Shown here in pieces: positions 32,381 through 43,736 of a stretch of 64,000 nucleotides of DNA; positions within the stretch are counted from its first letter, which is position 1, and each line of letters begins with the position of its first letter. Made by a program: the position numbers and the translations under genes. This DNA comes from Burkholderia metallica (GTDB taxonomy: Bacteria; Pseudomonadota; Gammaproteobacteria; Burkholderiales; Burkholderiaceae), in NCBI RefSeq assembly GCF_902832845.1, contig NZ_CADFDB010000012.1, positions 1 through 64,000 of the forward strand. The letters are read 5' to 3'. The notes below the pieces were generated by a model that saw only the letters and a list, made by a program, of their open reading frames with translations, was not told where the DNA came from and ran no database searches.

Positions 32381-33304
32381 ATGACGGGACGATGGGCAGG
32401 GCGGTTTGCGCAGGGCGGGCACCGGTCGACGGGAATCGACGTCGGCGCGGACGAGGTGAGGGTGGTCGTGCTGAGCCGGCGCGGCCGGAGCGCTCAGGTG
32501 TGCGTCGAGGGGCTCGATCGGGAGCCGGTCGGGTTGGCGGACGGGCCGGAGGATGCGCGCTGGGCGGCGGTCGCACGTGCACTGGCCGCCGCCGTGTCGA
32601 GGCTGTCGGCGGCCGGCGTGCGGTGCGACACATGCGGCGTGATGGCGTTGCACGACGACGAGATGCGCATCGCGACGCTCGACCTGGCGGGGCGGGACGA
32701 TGTCGAAGACGCCGCGCGGCAGGCGGCCGAACGCATCTCGGGGCTGGCGCCGGACAGTCTCGCGTTCGACTGGCGGCAGGACGGCGGCGCGGTGGCGGAC
32801 GAGGTCGAGGTCGCCGTGGCACCGCTTGCGCTGCTCGAACGGCGGATCGACGTGGCCGCGCAGGCGGGTGTCGATCTGACGGTGGTCGACGGCGAGTCGG
32901 CCGCGGCGCTGCGCGCGTTGCGCTATGCCGCGCAATTCGAAGTCGACGTGCACGCGGGCGCGTACGCGGCGTTCTGGTTCCATGACGCGGGCGTGCAGGG
33001 CTGGCGCATCGACGGTCCGTTGGCCGCGCCGGTGCTGACGCTGCCGGGCGCGATGCCGGGGGCGTTTTCCGACGCATTGCGCCGGCGCGCGCTCGGGGCC
33101 GTGAGTTGCATACTCGTGGCCGGGAGCGCGCGATGTATCGCCCGCTTCGATACGTCCGTGGCCGAGATCGGCGACGTGCTCGGCGCGGTCGCGGTGCCGT
33201 TCGACTGCACGAGCTGGAGCGGGCAGCCGTGCCCGGCCGGGCTGCCGGGCGACCCGGCAATGGCGGTCGCGTTCGGGCTGGCATTGCGCGGGGTGTGGGA
33301 ATGA
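32381..33304 (+). CDS. pilM: Type IV pilus assembly protein PilM (divergent)
   Basis: 307 residues. The N-terminal STGIDVGADEVRVVVLSR and the later VDLTVVDGESAAALRALRY resemble the actin/FtsA-like fold of PilM, the cytoplasmic ATP-binding scaffold that binds the PilN tail. It is weakly conserved, so assignment leans on position: first of four overlapping genes ending in a secretin. GGGAGG six bases before ATG 32381 fixes the start. Stop overlaps the next ATG. Confidence 0.8.
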   Translation: MTGRWAGRFAQGGHRSTGIDVGADEVRVVVLSRRGRSAQVCVEGLDREPVGLADGPEDARWAAVARALAAAVSRLSAAGVRCDTCGVMALHDDEMRIATLDLAGRDDVEDAARQAAERISGLAPDSLAFDWRQDGGAVADEVEVAVAPLALLERRIDVAAQAGVDLTVVDGESAAALRALRYAAQFEVDVHAGAYAAFWFHDAGVQGWRIDGPLAAPVLTLPGAMPGAFSDALRRRALGAVSCILVAGSARCIARFDTSVAEIGDVLGAVAVPFDCTSWSGQPCPAGLPGDPAMAVAFGLALRGVWE

Positions 33305-33909
33305 CGGCCTGCCGCGCGGAGCCGGCCGGCTTCAACCTGCTGCCGCATCGCGAGCGGCGGGCGCAGGCGTTGCGACGTCGTCGGGCCGTGCAGTGCGGTA
33401 CGGCGATAGTGGCCGGCATGCTGTGCGCCGGCCTGTGGACGGGCGCCGCCACCGGCGCGCGGTGGCGGGTGGATGCCGAGCGTGCAAACGTGGAGGCGCG
33501 ACTGCTGCAGTTGCAGCCGCAGGTGGGGGCCGCGACGCGCGCCGCCAGTGCCGCGGCGGCCGCCGCGCAGCGCGACGCGCGGGCGGCCGCGCTTGCCGCG
33601 CCATCCCGGTACGTCGCGGGGCTGCTGGCCGCACTGGCGCAGGTGCGCGACGGCACCGTCCGGCTCGACGCGCTGCGCACGACGTCAGCCGGCGCCGTGC
33701 TCGATGTGCGCGCAGCGAGCTACCGGGCGGCCGCGCGATGGCTCGCGGGGATCGCGCGCGAGCAGCGTGGCTGGCGGATCGATATCGACACGTTGAACTC
33801 TGCGTCGGAGGCGCCGGTCGTCCCGGGCGGGATGCCGTTGCGGTTCTCGGTTCAAATGCGCTGGCACGATGCGGTGCCGTCCCGGAAAACGTCCGGAGAT
33901 GGCGCATGA
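33301..33909 (+). CDS. pilN: Type IV pilus assembly protein PilN
   Basis: 202 residues. The short cytoplasmic N-terminus contains GFNLLPHRERR, the PilN sequence that docks into PilM. One membrane helix follows (residues 36-53), then an Ala-rich coiled coil and a small periplasmic domain. It overlaps pilM and the next gene by ATGA, so the set is translationally coupled. GC is very high and sequence is diverged from model PilN. Confidence 0.82.
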   Translation: MTACRAEPAGFNLLPHRERRAQALRRRRAVQCGTAIVAGMLCAGLWTGAATGARWRVDAERANVEARLLQLQPQVGAATRAASAAAAAAQRDARAAALAAPSRYVAGLLAALAQVRDGTVRLDALRTTSAGAVLDVRAASYRAAARWLAGIAREQRGWRIDIDTLNSASEAPVVPGGMPLRFSVQMRWHDAVPSRKTSGDGA

Positions 33910-34772
33910 CGGCGCTTGCACATCGACTCGCACTGCGAAGCACCGGCCGGCGGCGCGGCATGCGACGCGTGTCGCCGGCGCTCGCGCATGGCGCGAGCTG
34001 CGTGGTCGCTTTCACGGCCGTGCTGGCGGGCGGCATTCATCTGGCCAATGCGGCCGACTGGAGCGGGCTCGCGCACAGCCGCGTGCTGCTCGCCGCGGCG
34101 CAGGGGCGTGAGGCCGACGCGCATCGTGTGCTGGCGGCCGCTTCGCGGCAGCGCGACGTGCATCCGGCGGCCGCGCACGGCGATCGCTTGCCGCACGCGC
34201 CGGAATGGGCCGCGTTGATGCTGGAGCTGGCGGATCGCGCCGCGTCGAGCGGGCTGCACCGCGTATCGATCGAACCGCTGCGCGCCGACGGTGCGATGCC
34301 GGACGGCCGGCGCACGGTGCGCATCGTCGCGGCTGGCGGATTTCGCGCGTTGCTGCGGATGGTCGGCGGACTGGCTCACTTCCCGGTGCTCGCGGTGCCG
34401 ACCGCCTTGCGCGTCGAACGGAGCAACGAGGCCGCGCGCGTGGAAATGTCCGTCGACGTGTTTCCGGCGTTGCCGGCGGCAACGTCCACCGGCGGATCGG
34501 CGCCGGTGCTGGCCGACGCGCCCGGCGCCGATCCGTTCGGTGACGCCGGCTCGTCCGACGCGCAGGGGCCGGCCGCGCGCCTGGCCGGCACGATTCGCGA
34601 CGGGCGCGCCGGGCTCGCGCTGTTCGGTGACGGCGGCGGCGCGTTCACGGCCGTGGCGCCTGGCGAAAGCCTCGGGGCCGCGCGGGTGGTGCGGGTCGAT
34701 CCCGTCGCCGTGACGCTCGCGACGGCGGACGGCGTGTATCGGGTCACGCTGGACGACGGGGGGCGGCCATGA
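33906..34772 (+). CDS. PilO-PilP fusion-like pilus protein
   Basis: 288 residues. The first part resembles PilO: one membrane helix near residues 32-50, then a periplasmic region (LELADRAASSGLHRVSIEPL...). After a low-complexity linker (about 195-225), the C-terminal 65 residues resemble the PilP beta-domain (AARLAGTIRDGRAGLALFGD, RVVRVDPVAVTLATADGVYR). PilP normally is a separate lipoprotein that links PilNO to the PilQ secretin. No separate pilP is present between this gene and pilQ. Functional inference only. Confidence 0.7.
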   Translation: MTALAHRLALRSTGRRRGMRRVSPALAHGASCVVAFTAVLAGGIHLANAADWSGLAHSRVLLAAAQGREADAHRVLAAASRQRDVHPAAAHGDRLPHAPEWAALMLELADRAASSGLHRVSIEPLRADGAMPDGRRTVRIVAAGGFRALLRMVGGLAHFPVLAVPTALRVERSNEAARVEMSVDVFPALPAATSTGGSAPVLADAPGADPFGDAGSSDAQGPAARLAGTIRDGRAGLALFGDGGGAFTAVAPGESLGAARVVRVDPVAVTLATADGVYRVTLDDGGRP

Positions 34773-36418
34773 CGAAGCACGGATGTCGGGCGCTTGCTGT
34801 CTGGGCAGGATTGACGGTGTTCACGGCGCTGACGGCGCCCGGTGCAAACGCGTCGCTGCCGCCGCTGCCGGCCGTCTGGCCTGCCGCTGCATCGATGGAT
34901 ATGTCGGTGCCGGGCCTGCCGATCCCCGAAGGCGCGCGGGACGGGGCGGACAACGCCGGAGGGTCGGACGCGGGCCCGCCGCCGTTCGATCAGGCGGCTC
35001 GCGCGGCGCTTCAGCCTGCGGCCGCCACCGCACCCGGGCTGGAAGGGCCGCCGATCCCGTTGGCGCCGCCGGCCCGGATGGGCGACGCCGCTGCCCGGCA
35101 CCCGGGCGACGCGGACGATGCGCGGCGGATCTCGCTGAATCTGCAGGGCGCGGGGCTCGCGGCCGCGTTCGACGCGTTCGCGCGGTTCACCGGGCTCAAT
35201 ATCGTCGTCGGCGAGCAGGTGCGCGGCACGGTCACGTTACGTCTGAATAATGTGCGCTGGCGCGATGCCTTCGACACGCTGCTCGACACGCACGGGCTCG
35301 CGATGTCCCGGCGGGGCGACGTGATCTGGGTCACGCCGGCGGCCGAGCTGGCTGCGCGCGAACGCGAGCGCTTCGAAATGCACGCGCGAGCCGCCGATCT
35401 GGAGCCGCTGGCGAGCCGGACGTTCGCGCTGCATTATCCGCGCGCGCAGGACGTGCAACGCCTGCTGGCCGGCGCGACCGGCCAGCGCCTGCTGTCGAAG
35501 CGCGGTGCGGCGGCGGCCGATCCGCGCACGAACCTGCTGTTCGTCACCGATCTCGCGCCGCGCGTCGACCAGATCGCGAGCCTGATCGATGCGATCGACC
35601 GGCCGTCGCGGCAGGTCCGGATCGAGGCCCGCATCGTCGAGGGCGAGCAGGGGTTTTCACGCAATCTCGGCGCCCGCGTCGCGCTGCGGGCGCAGCAGCG
35701 GCCGCCGTCGGGCGAGGGCGCCGCGTTCACCGCCGGCGCGCACAACGCGCTCGACCTTGCTGCGCGGCCGCTCGGCGGCTTCGAAGCGGCGACCGCCGGT
35801 TTCACGCTGTTCGCCGCGCCGCTCAGCCGCGTGCTCGACGTCGAACTGAGCGCGCTCGAGGCGCAGGGGCGGGGCCAGATCGTTTCGAGCCCGCGCGTGG
35901 TGACCGCCGATCGCGTCAAGGCCATCGTCGAACAGGGTTCGGAGCTGCCGTACCAGGCGAAGGTCGGCAACGGCGTGAGCGGCGTGCAGTTCCGCCGCGC
36001 GACGCTCAAGCTCGAGGTCGAGCCGCAGATCACGCCGGACGGGCGCGTGGTGCTGGACCTGGACGTGACGAAGGACAGCATCGGCGAGCCGACGGCGGCC
36101 GGCCCGGCGATTCATACGAAGCACGTGCAGACGCGCGTCGAGGTCGAGAATGGCGGGACGGTCGCGATCGGCGGGATCTATGAACAACTGAACCGGAACG
36201 ATGTGACGCGCGTGCCGCTCTTGGGCAAAATACCGATTCTGGGCGCGCTTTTCCGGCATCGTGCGCAGCGCGACCACCGCAGCGAACTGGTCGTCTTCAT
36301 CACGCCGACCGTCGTCGATGCGCGCTGCGATGCACGCGGCACGGGCGGCACGGATGCCGATAAAACGGGGCCGGAAGCCGCCGGCGCAGGCTCGACAAGG
36401 CAGCCGCTTTGCCAGTAA
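34769..36418 (+). CDS. pilQ: Type IV pilus secretin PilQ
   Basis: 549 residues. Signal peptide ends near residue 29 (GANA/SLPP), then a Pro/Ala-rich linker. The N-domains ([40 protein letters not shown]) lead to a secretin domain with [20 protein letters not shown] and the C-terminal [17 protein letters not shown]. It forms the outer-membrane pore for pili or DNA-uptake fibres. It lacks the AMIN domains of longer PilQ proteins and is closer in size to HofQ. It overlaps the upstream gene by ATGA. Confidence 0.9.
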   Translation: MTKHGCRALAVWAGLTVFTALTAPGANASLPPLPAVWPAAASMDMSVPGLPIPEGARDGADNAGGSDAGPPPFDQAARAALQPAAATAPGLEGPPIPLAPPARMGDAAARHPGDADDARRISLNLQGAGLAAAFDAFARFTGLNIVVGEQVRGTVTLRLNNVRWRDAFDTLLDTHGLAMSRRGDVIWVTPAAELAARERERFEMHARAADLEPLASRTFALHYPRAQDVQRLLAGATGQRLLSKRGAAAADPRTNLLFVTDLAPRVDQIASLIDAIDRPSRQVRIEARIVEGEQGFSRNLGARVALRAQQRPPSGEGAAFTAGAHNALDLAARPLGGFEAATAGFTLFAAPLSRVLDVELSALEAQGRGQIVSSPRVVTADRVKAIVEQGSELPYQAKVGNGVSGVQFRRATLKLEVEPQITPDGRVVLDLDVTKDSIGEPTAAGPAIHTKHVQTRVEVENGGTVAIGGIYEQLNRNDVTRVPLLGKIPILGALFRHRAQRDHRSELVVFITPTVVDARCDARGTGGTDADKTGPEAAGAGSTRQPLCQ

Positions 36419-36458
36419 GCTGCGCCACACACCAGCAAGATTGAAGCAGAGGAAGCCG

Positions 36459-37013
36459 TTGCAAGCGCGGGACCCACATGCAAACGTATTTTTCGTCGGC
36501 CTTATGGGAGCGGGTAAGACCACCGTGGGCCGTGCGGTCGCGCGTCGTCTCGACAGGACGTTCTTCGACTCCGACCACGAAATCGAGGCCCGCACGGGCG
36601 CGCGCATTCCGGTGATCTTCGAGCTGGAGGGCGAGGCCGGATTTCGCGATCGCGAAACGCAGGTGATTGCCGATCTCACGCAGCGCGAGAACATCGTGCT
36701 CGCGACGGGCGGCGGCGCGGTGCTGCGCCCGGAAAATCGCGACTGCCTGAAAAGCAACGGCGTCGTCGTGTACCTGCGCGCCAATCCGCACGATCTGTGG
36801 CTGCGCACGCGCAAGGACAAGAACCGCCCACTGTTGCAGACCGACGACCCGAAGGGGCGTCTCGAAGCGCTGTACGAAGTGCGCGACCCGCTGTACCGCG
36901 AATGCGCGGATTTCGTCATCGAGACCGGCCGTCCGTCGGTCAACGGTCTCGTCAACATGGTGCTGATGCAACTCGAACTGGCAGGCGTCATCGCCAAGCC
37001 GCTACAAGCATGA
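36459..37013 (+). CDS. aroK: Shikimate kinase
   Basis: 184 residues from a TTG start at 36459, with AGAGGAAG upstream; this yields [14 protein letters not shown] before the P-loop [23 protein letters not shown], the Walker B-like [10 protein letters not shown] and the lid [10 protein letters not shown] are present. It phosphorylates shikimate in aromatic amino-acid synthesis. Longer starts overlap pilQ and are rejected. The stop overlaps aroB. Confidence 0.94.
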   Translation: MQARDPHANVFFVGLMGAGKTTVGRAVARRLDRTFFDSDHEIEARTGARIPVIFELEGEAGFRDRETQVIADLTQRENIVLATGGGAVLRPENRDCLKSNGVVVYLRANPHDLWLRTRKDKNRPLLQTDDPKGRLEALYEVRDPLYRECADFVIETGRPSVNGLVNMVLMQLELAGVIAKPLQA

Positions 37014-38089
37014 TTACTGTCAACGTCGACCTGGGCGAGCGCGCCTATCCGATTCACATTGGTGCCGGCCTGATCGGGCGCACCGAGCTGTTCGCGCCTC
37101 ACATCAAGGGCTCGTCCGTCACGATCGTCACGAACACGACGGTCGATCCGCTCTACGGCGACGTGCTGCGCGCGGCGCTCGCGCCGCTCGGCAAGCGCGT
37201 GTCGACGGTCGTGCTGCCCGACGGCGAGGCGTACAAGAACTGGGAAACGCTGAACCTGATCTTCGACGGCCTGCTGACCGATCACGCGGATCGCAAGACG
37301 ACGCTCGTCGCGCTCGGCGGCGGCGTGGTCGGCGACATGACGGGCTTTGCCGCCGCGTGCTATATGCGCGGCGTGCCGTTCATCCAGGTGCCGACGACGC
37401 TGCTGTCGCAGGTCGATTCGTCGGTCGGCGGAAAGACGGGCATCAACCATCCGCTCGGCAAGAACATGATCGGCGCGTTCTACCAGCCGCAGGCCGTGAT
37501 CGCGGACATCGGCGCGCTGACCACGCTGCCCGATCGCGAGCTGGCGGCCGGCGTGGCCGAGATCATCAAGACCGGCGCGATCGCCGATGCGGAATTCTTC
37601 GACTGGATCGAGGCGAACGTCGACGCGCTGAACCGCCGCGAACCGGCCGCGCTCGCGCACGCGGTGAAGCGCTCGTGCGAGATCAAGGCGAGCGTGGTGG
37701 CGGCCGACGAACGCGAAGGCGGCCTGCGCGCGATCCTGAACTTCGGCCACACGTTCGGCCACGCGATCGAGGCGGGGCTCGGCTACGGCGAGTGGCTGCA
37801 CGGCGAGGCAGTCGGCTGCGGGATGGTGATGGCCGGCGACCTGTCGGTGCGGCTCGGCCTGTTCGACGAAGCGTCGCGGCGGCGCCTCGACGCGGTGATT
37901 GCGGCCGCGCACCTGCCGACCCGCGCGCCCGCGCTCGGCGACGCACGCTACATGGACCTGATGCGCGTCGACAAGAAGGCCGAGGCCGGCGCGATCAAGT
38001 TCATCCTGCTGAAGCGATTCGGCGATACGGTGATCACGCAGGCGCCGGACGAAGCCGTGTTCGCTACACTGGCACAGACGACCCGCTAA
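37010..38089 (+). CDS. aroB: 3-dehydroquinate synthase
   Basis: 359 residues, NAD- and metal-dependent enzyme for the second shikimate-pathway step. The nucleotide-binding [14 protein letters not shown], the catalytic [11 protein letters not shown], and the metal-ligand histidines in [10 protein letters not shown] are conserved. It starts inside the aroK stop (ATGA), giving a coupled aroKB pair. Confidence 0.97.
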   Translation: MITVNVDLGERAYPIHIGAGLIGRTELFAPHIKGSSVTIVTNTTVDPLYGDVLRAALAPLGKRVSTVVLPDGEAYKNWETLNLIFDGLLTDHADRKTTLVALGGGVVGDMTGFAAACYMRGVPFIQVPTTLLSQVDSSVGGKTGINHPLGKNMIGAFYQPQAVIADIGALTTLPDRELAAGVAEIIKTGAIADAEFFDWIEANVDALNRREPAALAHAVKRSCEIKASVVAADEREGGLRAILNFGHTFGHAIEAGLGYGEWLHGEAVGCGMVMAGDLSVRLGLFDEASRRRLDAVIAAAHLPTRAPALGDARYMDLMRVDKKAEAGAIKFILLKRFGDTVITQAPDEAVFATLAQTTR

Positions 38090-38130
38090 CGGCGGCCCGG
38101 ACGCCCCGGCGCCCCAGACATGGAGGAGAC

Positions 38131-39339
38131 GTGAGCGAGACATCCAGCAGCACATTGCCCGAAGCCGGCCGCGCATCCGCTGCGCCGGTGGCCGAGCCGC
38201 CGACGCTGGCGGCGCTGGAAGCCCATCTCGCTCCGTATGCCGCCCACGCGTCGCAGTCGCGCGGCCGTCGCCATCCGGAAACGCCGCCGGCGGCACGCAC
38301 CGAATTCCAGCGCGACCGCGACCGCATCGTCCATTCGACCGCGTTTCGGCGGCTCGAATACAAGACGCAGGTCTTCGTCAATCACGAAGGCGACCTGTTC
38401 CGCACGCGCCTCACGCACAGCCTCGAAGTCGCGCAGATCGCGCGTTCGGTCGCGCGCAACCTGCGGCTGAGCGAGGATCTCGTCGAGGCGATCTCGCTCG
38501 CGCACGATCTCGGCCATACGCCGTTCGGCCATGCCGGGCAGGACGCGCTGAATGCGTGCATGCGCGAGCACGGCGGCTTCGAGCACAACCTGCAGAGCCT
38601 CGCGGTCGTCGACGAGCTCGAGGAGCATTACGGTGCGTTCAACGGGCTGAACCTGTGCTTCGAGACGCGCGAAGGCATCCTGAAGCACTGCTCGCGCGAG
38701 AATGCGCGTAAGCTCGGCGCGCTCGGCGAGCGCTTCCTGCAGGGCCGCCAGCCGTCGCTCGAAGCGCAGCTCGCGAACATCGCCGACGAAATCGCGTACA
38801 ACAACCACGACGTCGACGACGGCCTACGCTCCGGCCTGATCACGATCGAACAGCTCGCCGAAGTCGAGCTGTGGCAGCGCCATTACGAGGCGGCGCTCGC
38901 CGAATTCCCGCATCTCGAAGGCCGCCGGCTCGTGCACGAAACGGTGCGCCGCATCATCAACACGCTGATCGTCGACCTGATCGACGAGACGACGCGCAAT
39001 CTCGCGCGCGTCGCCCCCGCGTCGCTCGACGACGTGCGCGCCGCGCCGCCGCTCGTGTCGCACAGCGAAACGGTGGCCGCGCAGGCGGCCGCCCTCAAGC
39101 GGTTCCTCTTCAAGAACCTCTACCGCCATTACAAGGTGATGCGCATGGCGAGCAAGGCCCAGCGCGTCGTCACCGGGCTGTTCGATGCGTTCATCGACGA
39201 TCCGCGGCTGCTGCCGCCGCCGTACCAGTCCGACGATGCCGCGCATCAGCCGCGTCTCGTCGCGCACTATATCGCCGGCATGACCGACCGCTTCGCGCTG
39301 AAGGAGTATCAGCGCCTGTTCGTCATCAACGACAACTGA
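38131..39339 (+). CDS. dgt: Deoxyguanosine triphosphate triphosphohydrolase-like protein
   Basis: 402 residues from a GTG preceded by GGAGGAG. HD-domain metal ligands appear in [12 protein letters not shown] and [13 protein letters not shown], with a later Asp in [15 protein letters not shown]. Family members hydrolyse dNTPs to deoxynucleosides and triphosphate; specificity cannot be read from sequence. The pilQ-aroK-aroB-dgt order is conserved in many proteobacteria. Confidence 0.92.
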   Translation: MSETSSSTLPEAGRASAAPVAEPPTLAALEAHLAPYAAHASQSRGRRHPETPPAARTEFQRDRDRIVHSTAFRRLEYKTQVFVNHEGDLFRTRLTHSLEVAQIARSVARNLRLSEDLVEAISLAHDLGHTPFGHAGQDALNACMREHGGFEHNLQSLAVVDELEEHYGAFNGLNLCFETREGILKHCSRENARKLGALGERFLQGRQPSLEAQLANIADEIAYNNHDVDDGLRSGLITIEQLAEVELWQRHYEAALAEFPHLEGRRLVHETVRRIINTLIVDLIDETTRNLARVAPASLDDVRAAPPLVSHSETVAAQAAALKRFLFKNLYRHYKVMRMASKAQRVVTGLFDAFIDDPRLLPPPYQSDDAAHQPRLVAHYIAGMTDRFALKEYQRLFVINDN

Positions 39340-39427
39340 CTGTCACAAACGATCACTAGACTTCGCCGGTTCAATGGCGACGGGAATGTTGCACACGCTG
39401 TTGGTAACGTTTTCATAGGAGAGGTCG

Positions 39428-40762
39428 ATGAAGAATAAGCCTGCGGGGACACTGGTTCGTTCGATCGCGCTGGGCGGCGCGCTGATGTTCGGGGTGCAGC
39501 ACGTGGCGCTCGCCGCGACGGAAATCCAGTTCTGGCACGCGATGGAGGCCGCGCTCGGCGAGCGGGTCAACGCGATAGCCGACCAGTTCAATGCGTCGCA
39601 GAGCGACTACAAGATCGTGCCGGTGTTCAAGGGCACCTACGACCAGGCGCTCGCGGCCGGCATCGCGGCCTATCGCAGCGGCAACGCGCCGGCGATCCTC
39701 CAGGTCTATGAAGTCGGCACCGCGACGATGATGCAGGCGAAGAAGGCCGTCGTGCCCGTCTACGACGTGTTCAAGCAGGCCGGCGTGCCGCTCGACGAAA
39801 AGGGGTTCGTGCCGACCATCGCGAGTTACTACAGCGACGCGAAGACGGGCCATCTCGTGTCGATGCCGTTCAACAGCTCGACGCCGGTGCTGTACTACAA
39901 CAAGGACGCGTTCAAGAAGGCCGGCCTCGATCCGAACCAGCCGCCGAAGACGTGGGCCGACGTGAAGGCCGATGCGGAGAAGCTGCGCAAGTCGGGGATG
40001 GCGTGCGGCTTCACGACCGGCTGGCAGGGCTGGATCCAACTCGAAAACTACAGCGCCTGGCACGGGCTGCCGTTCGCGAGCCGCAACAACGGCTTCGACG
40101 GGTCCGACGCGGTGCTCGAATTCAACAAGCCGCAGCAGATCGCACACGTCTCGTTCCTGCAGCAGATGGCGAAGGACGGCACGTTCACGTACGCGGGCCG
40201 CAAGGACGAAGCGTCGGCGAAGTTCTACAGCGGTGACTGCGGGATCATGACGACGTCGTCGGGCGCGCTCGCGAACGTGCAGAAGTTCGCGAAGTTCAGC
40301 TACGGCACCGGCATGATGCCGTACGACGCGAACGTGAAGGGCGCGCCGCAGAACGCGATCATCGGCGGCGCGAGCCTGTGGGTGCTGGCCGGCAAGGATC
40401 CGGCGACCTACAAGGGCGTCGCGAAATTCCTCGCGTATCTGGCGTCGCCTGCCGTCGCCGCGAAGTGGCACCAGGACACAGGCTACCTGCCGGTCACGAC
40501 GGCCGCGTACGACCTGACGCGCCAGCAGGGCTTCTACGCGAAGAACCCGAGCGCCGAAACCGCGATCAAGCAGATGCTGAACAAGCCGCCGCTGCCGTAC
40601 ACGAAGGGGCTGCGCCTGGGCAACATGCCGCAGATCCGCACGGTGGTCGACGAGGAGTTCGAGCAGGTCTGGGCGCAGAAGAAGTCGCCGAAGGACGCGC
40701 TCGATTCGGCTGCGTCGCGCGGCGACGAGCTGCTGCGCCGCTTCGAGAAGTCGGGCGGCTGA
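39428..40762 (+). CDS. ugpB: Glycerol-3-phosphate ABC transporter substrate-binding protein
   Basis: 444 residues. The signal peptide ends near residue 30 (VALA/ATEIQ). The mature part starts with [20 protein letters not shown], the UgpB signature, and the family 1 solute-binding fold follows. It captures sn-glycerol-3-phosphate and glycerophosphodiesters in the periplasm. GGAGAGG lies upstream. A long stem-loop separates it from ugpA. Confidence 0.95.
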   Translation: MKNKPAGTLVRSIALGGALMFGVQHVALAATEIQFWHAMEAALGERVNAIADQFNASQSDYKIVPVFKGTYDQALAAGIAAYRSGNAPAILQVYEVGTATMMQAKKAVVPVYDVFKQAGVPLDEKGFVPTIASYYSDAKTGHLVSMPFNSSTPVLYYNKDAFKKAGLDPNQPPKTWADVKADAEKLRKSGMACGFTTGWQGWIQLENYSAWHGLPFASRNNGFDGSDAVLEFNKPQQIAHVSFLQQMAKDGTFTYAGRKDEASAKFYSGDCGIMTTSSGALANVQKFAKFSYGTGMMPYDANVKGAPQNAIIGGASLWVLAGKDPATYKGVAKFLAYLASPAVAAKWHQDTGYLPVTTAAYDLTRQQGFYAKNPSAETAIKQMLNKPPLPYTKGLRLGNMPQIRTVVDEEFEQVWAQKKSPKDALDSAASRGDELLRRFEKSGG

Positions 40763-40776
40763 GCTCGCATCGCTTC

Positions 40777-40829
40777 GCGCCGCCGGCCGCGTCGCATCCG
40801 GTACGGATGCACGCGCGGGCCGGCGGCGC
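40777..40829 (+). repeat. Two-tier stem-loop between ugpB and ugpA
   Basis: GCGCCGCCGGCC (40777-40788) pairs perfectly with GGCCGGCGGCGC (40818-40829). Nested inside, GCATCCG (40794-40800) pairs with CGGATGC (40804-40810) around a GTA loop. There is no T-run. Placement after the binding-protein gene matches the malE-malF type of RNA structure that stabilises the upstream message. Confidence 0.75.
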
Positions 40830-40864
40830 GGCCCCTTTCCGTTGCGCCTGACCGGATATCCGCG

Positions 40865-41749
40865 ATGCAATCCCGTTCCCGTTTCGGTACGAGCCTGTTG
40901 CCGTACCTGCTGATCGCGCCGCAGCTCGCGATCACCGCCGTGTTCTTCCTGTGGCCGGCCGGCGTCGCGCTGTGGCAGTCGACGCAGACGCAGGATGCGT
41001 TCGGCACGTCGAGCGAATTCGTCGGCCTCGCGAACTTCACGCACCTGTTCGCCGATCCGCTGTATCTCGATTCGTTTCGCACGACGCTCGTGTTCAGTTC
41101 GCTCGTCACCGTGAGCGGGCTCGTCGTGTCGCTGCTGCTCGCCGCGTGCGCGGACCGCGTGATCCGCGGCGCGCGCGTGTACCGCACGCTGCTGATCTGG
41201 CCGTACGCGGTCGCCCCGACGATCGCCGCCGTGCTGTGGGCGTTCCTGTTCAACCCGAGCATCGGCCTGATCACGTATGCGCTCGCGAAGAACGGCATCG
41301 TGTGGAACCACGCGCTGAACGGCGGCCAGGCGATGTTCCTGGTCGTGCTCGCGTCGGTGTGGAAGCAGGTGAGCTACAACTTCCTGTTCTTCTACGCGGG
41401 CCTGCAGGCGATCCCGCGCTCGCTGATCGAGGCGGCCGCGATCGACGGTGCGGGGCCCGTGCGGCGCTTCTTCAACATCGTGCTGCCGCTGCTGTCGCCC
41501 ACCAGCTTCTTCCTGCTGGTCGTGAACCTCGTCTACGCATTCTTCGACACGTTCCCGGTGATCGACGCGGCCACCGGCGGCGGCCCGGCGCAGAGCACGA
41601 AGACGCTGATCTACAAGATCTTCGCGGAGGGCTTTCAGGGGCTCGACATCGGCAGCTCGGGCGCGCAATCGGTCGTGCTGATGATCATCGTCGTCGGGCT
41701 CACGGTGATCCAGTTCCGCTTCGTCGAACGCAGGGTGCAATACGCATGA
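40865..41749 (+). CDS. ugpA: Glycerol-3-phosphate ABC transporter permease UgpA
   Basis: 294 residues with six membrane helices. The coupling EAA loop is [21 protein letters not shown] near residues 190-210. The N-terminal [20 protein letters not shown] is typical of UgpA. The stop overlaps the ugpE start (ATGA). Confidence 0.95.
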   Translation: MQSRSRFGTSLLPYLLIAPQLAITAVFFLWPAGVALWQSTQTQDAFGTSSEFVGLANFTHLFADPLYLDSFRTTLVFSSLVTVSGLVVSLLLAACADRVIRGARVYRTLLIWPYAVAPTIAAVLWAFLFNPSIGLITYALAKNGIVWNHALNGGQAMFLVVLASVWKQVSYNFLFFYAGLQAIPRSLIEAAAIDGAGPVRRFFNIVLPLLSPTSFFLLVVNLVYAFFDTFPVIDAATGGGPAQSTKTLIYKIFAEGFQGLDIGSSGAQSVVLMIIVVGLTVIQFRFVERRVQYA

Positions 41750-42591
41750 TCGAAAATCGCAAGGGCTTCGACCTGTTCTGCCACGCGGTGCTGGTCGCGG
41801 GCGTCGTGCTGATCGTGTTTCCCGTCTACGTCGCGTTCTGCGCGGCGACGATGAACGCGCAGGAAGTGTTCACGGTGCCGCTGTCGCTCGTGCCGAGCAC
41901 GCACCTGTTCGAGAACGTCGCGTACATCTGGGGGCACGGCAGCGGCGGCACGACCGCGCCGTTCGGCCGCCTGCTCGTGAACAGCTTCGTGATGGCGCTC
42001 GGGATCGCGGTGGGCAAGATCGCCGTGTCGATCCTGTCCGCCTACGCGATCGTCTATTTCCGCTTCCCGTTCCGCAACACGGCGTTCTGGCTGATCTTCA
42101 TCACGCTGATGCTGCCGGTCGAGGTGCGGATCTTCCCGACCGTGCAGGTCGTGTCGACGCTGCATCTGACGAACACCTACGCGGGGCTCACGCTGCCGCT
42201 GATCGCGTCGGCAACCGCGACGTTCCTGTTCCGCCAGTTCTTCATGACGCTGCCTGACGAGCTGATGGATGCCGCGCGCATCGACGGCGCTGGGCCGCTG
42301 CGGTTCTTCTGGGACGTCGTGCTGCCGCTGTCGAAGACGAGCATCGCGGCGCTGTTCGTGATCACGTTCATCTACGGCTGGAACCAGTATCTATGGCCGA
42401 TCCTGATCACGACGGAAGCGTCGCTGTCGACGGCGGTGGTGGGCATCAAGACGATGATCGCGAGCGGCGACGCCGCGACCGAATGGCAATACGTGATGGC
42501 GGCGACGCTGCTGGGCATGATCCCGCCGCTCGTCGTCGTGCTGGCGATGCAGCGCTGGTTCGTGCGCGGCCTCGTCGATTCCGAGAAATGA
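41746..42591 (+). CDS. ugpE: Glycerol-3-phosphate ABC transporter permease UgpE
   Basis: 281 residues, six membrane helices. The EAA loop here is [21 protein letters not shown]. The start at ATG 41746 ([16 protein letters not shown]) overlaps ugpA; the upstream extension is a shadow of ugpA. Pairs with UgpA to form the channel. Confidence 0.95.
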   Translation: MIENRKGFDLFCHAVLVAGVVLIVFPVYVAFCAATMNAQEVFTVPLSLVPSTHLFENVAYIWGHGSGGTTAPFGRLLVNSFVMALGIAVGKIAVSILSAYAIVYFRFPFRNTAFWLIFITLMLPVEVRIFPTVQVVSTLHLTNTYAGLTLPLIASATATFLFRQFFMTLPDELMDAARIDGAGPLRFFWDVVLPLSKTSIAALFVITFIYGWNQYLWPILITTEASLSTAVVGIKTMIASGDAATEWQYVMAATLLGMIPPLVVVLAMQRWFVRGLVDSEK

Positions 42592-42623
42592 ATGACGGAC
42601 GGCAACCGGGAGAAAGACCAAGA

Positions 42624-43709
42624 ATGGCTGCGCTGAGCTTGAAGGGCGTCAGGAAATCCTACGACGGCAAGCAGCACGTGCTGCACGGCATCGACGTGGA
42701 GATCGCCGACGGCGAATTCGTCGTGCTGGTCGGGCCGTCGGGCTGCGGCAAGTCGACGTTGCTGCGGATGATCGCGGGGCTCGAGACCGTGACCGACGGC
42801 GAGATCGCGATCGGCGATCGCGTGGTCAACGCGCTGGAGCCGAAGGACCGCGACATCGCGATGGTGTTCCAGAACTATGCGCTGTACCCGCACATGACGG
42901 TCGCGCAGAACATGGGCTACGGGCTGAAGATCCGCGGGATCGACCGCGCAACGATCGATTCGCGGGTCGCCGCAGCCGCGAAGATCCTCGAACTCGAGCC
43001 GCTGCTCGCGCGGCGGCCGCGCGAGCTGTCGGGCGGCCAGCGGCAGCGCGTCGCGATGGGGCGCGCGATCGTGCGCGAGCCGGCGGTGTTCCTGTTCGAC
43101 GAGCCGTTGTCGAACCTCGACGCGAAGCTGCGCGTGCAGATGCGGCTCGAGATCCAGCGGCTGCATGCGCGGCTCGCGACGACGAGCGTTTACGTGACGC
43201 ACGACCAGATCGAGGCGATGACGCTCGCGCAGCGCGTGATCGTGATGAACCGCGGCTACGCGGAGCAGATCGGCGCGCCGGTCGACGTGTACGAGAAGCC
43301 GGCGACGGTGTTTGTCGCGGGCTTCATCGGCTCGCCCGCGATGAACCTGATGCACGGCCGGCTGTCGGAAGACGGCGCGACCTTCACGGTCGCGGGCGGC
43401 GGCCCCGCGCTGCCGGTGGCCGGCGCGCCCGGCATCGGCACCGAGATCGCCACCGGGCGCGACTGGGTGCTCGGCGTGCGGCCCGAGCACATGACGCCGC
43501 AGCCGGGCGTCGCGCAGGCCGCGCTGCCGGTCGATTCGTGCGAGCTGCTCGGCGCGGACAACCTCGCGCACGGCCGCTGGGGCAATCACGACGTCGCGGT
43601 GCGCCTGCCGCATGCGGACCGACCCGCGCGGGGCACGCCGCTGGCGGCCGCGCTGCCCGCGCACCGGCTGCATTTCTTCGATCCCGAGACCGGCAAGCGC
43701 GCCGGCTGA
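42624..43709 (+). CDS. ugpC: Glycerol-3-phosphate ABC transporter ATPase UgpC
   Basis: 361 residues. Walker [10 protein letters not shown] (about 37-45), Q-loop, signature LSGGQRQRV, Walker [13 protein letters not shown] and the H-loop in VTHDQ are complete. A C-terminal TOBE regulatory domain follows. Start ATG 42624 with GGGAGAAAG upstream. It energises UgpAE. Confidence 0.96.
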   Translation: MAALSLKGVRKSYDGKQHVLHGIDVEIADGEFVVLVGPSGCGKSTLLRMIAGLETVTDGEIAIGDRVVNALEPKDRDIAMVFQNYALYPHMTVAQNMGYGLKIRGIDRATIDSRVAAAAKILELEPLLARRPRELSGGQRQRVAMGRAIVREPAVFLFDEPLSNLDAKLRVQMRLEIQRLHARLATTSVYVTHDQIEAMTLAQRVIVMNRGYAEQIGAPVDVYEKPATVFVAGFIGSPAMNLMHGRLSEDGATFTVAGGGPALPVAGAPGIGTEIATGRDWVLGVRPEHMTPQPGVAQAALPVDSCELLGADNLAHGRWGNHDVAVRLPHADRPARGTPLAAALPAHRLHFFDPETGKRAG

Positions 43710-43736
43710 CCTGTTGCATCCGCCGAGAGACCGACG

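Noticed and set aside
32181-33680. Minus-strand ORF of 499 codons opposite pilM/pilN
   Set aside because: Arg/Pro/Ala-rich shadow of the plus-strand genes, which form a coherent overlapping operon with good ribosome sites.
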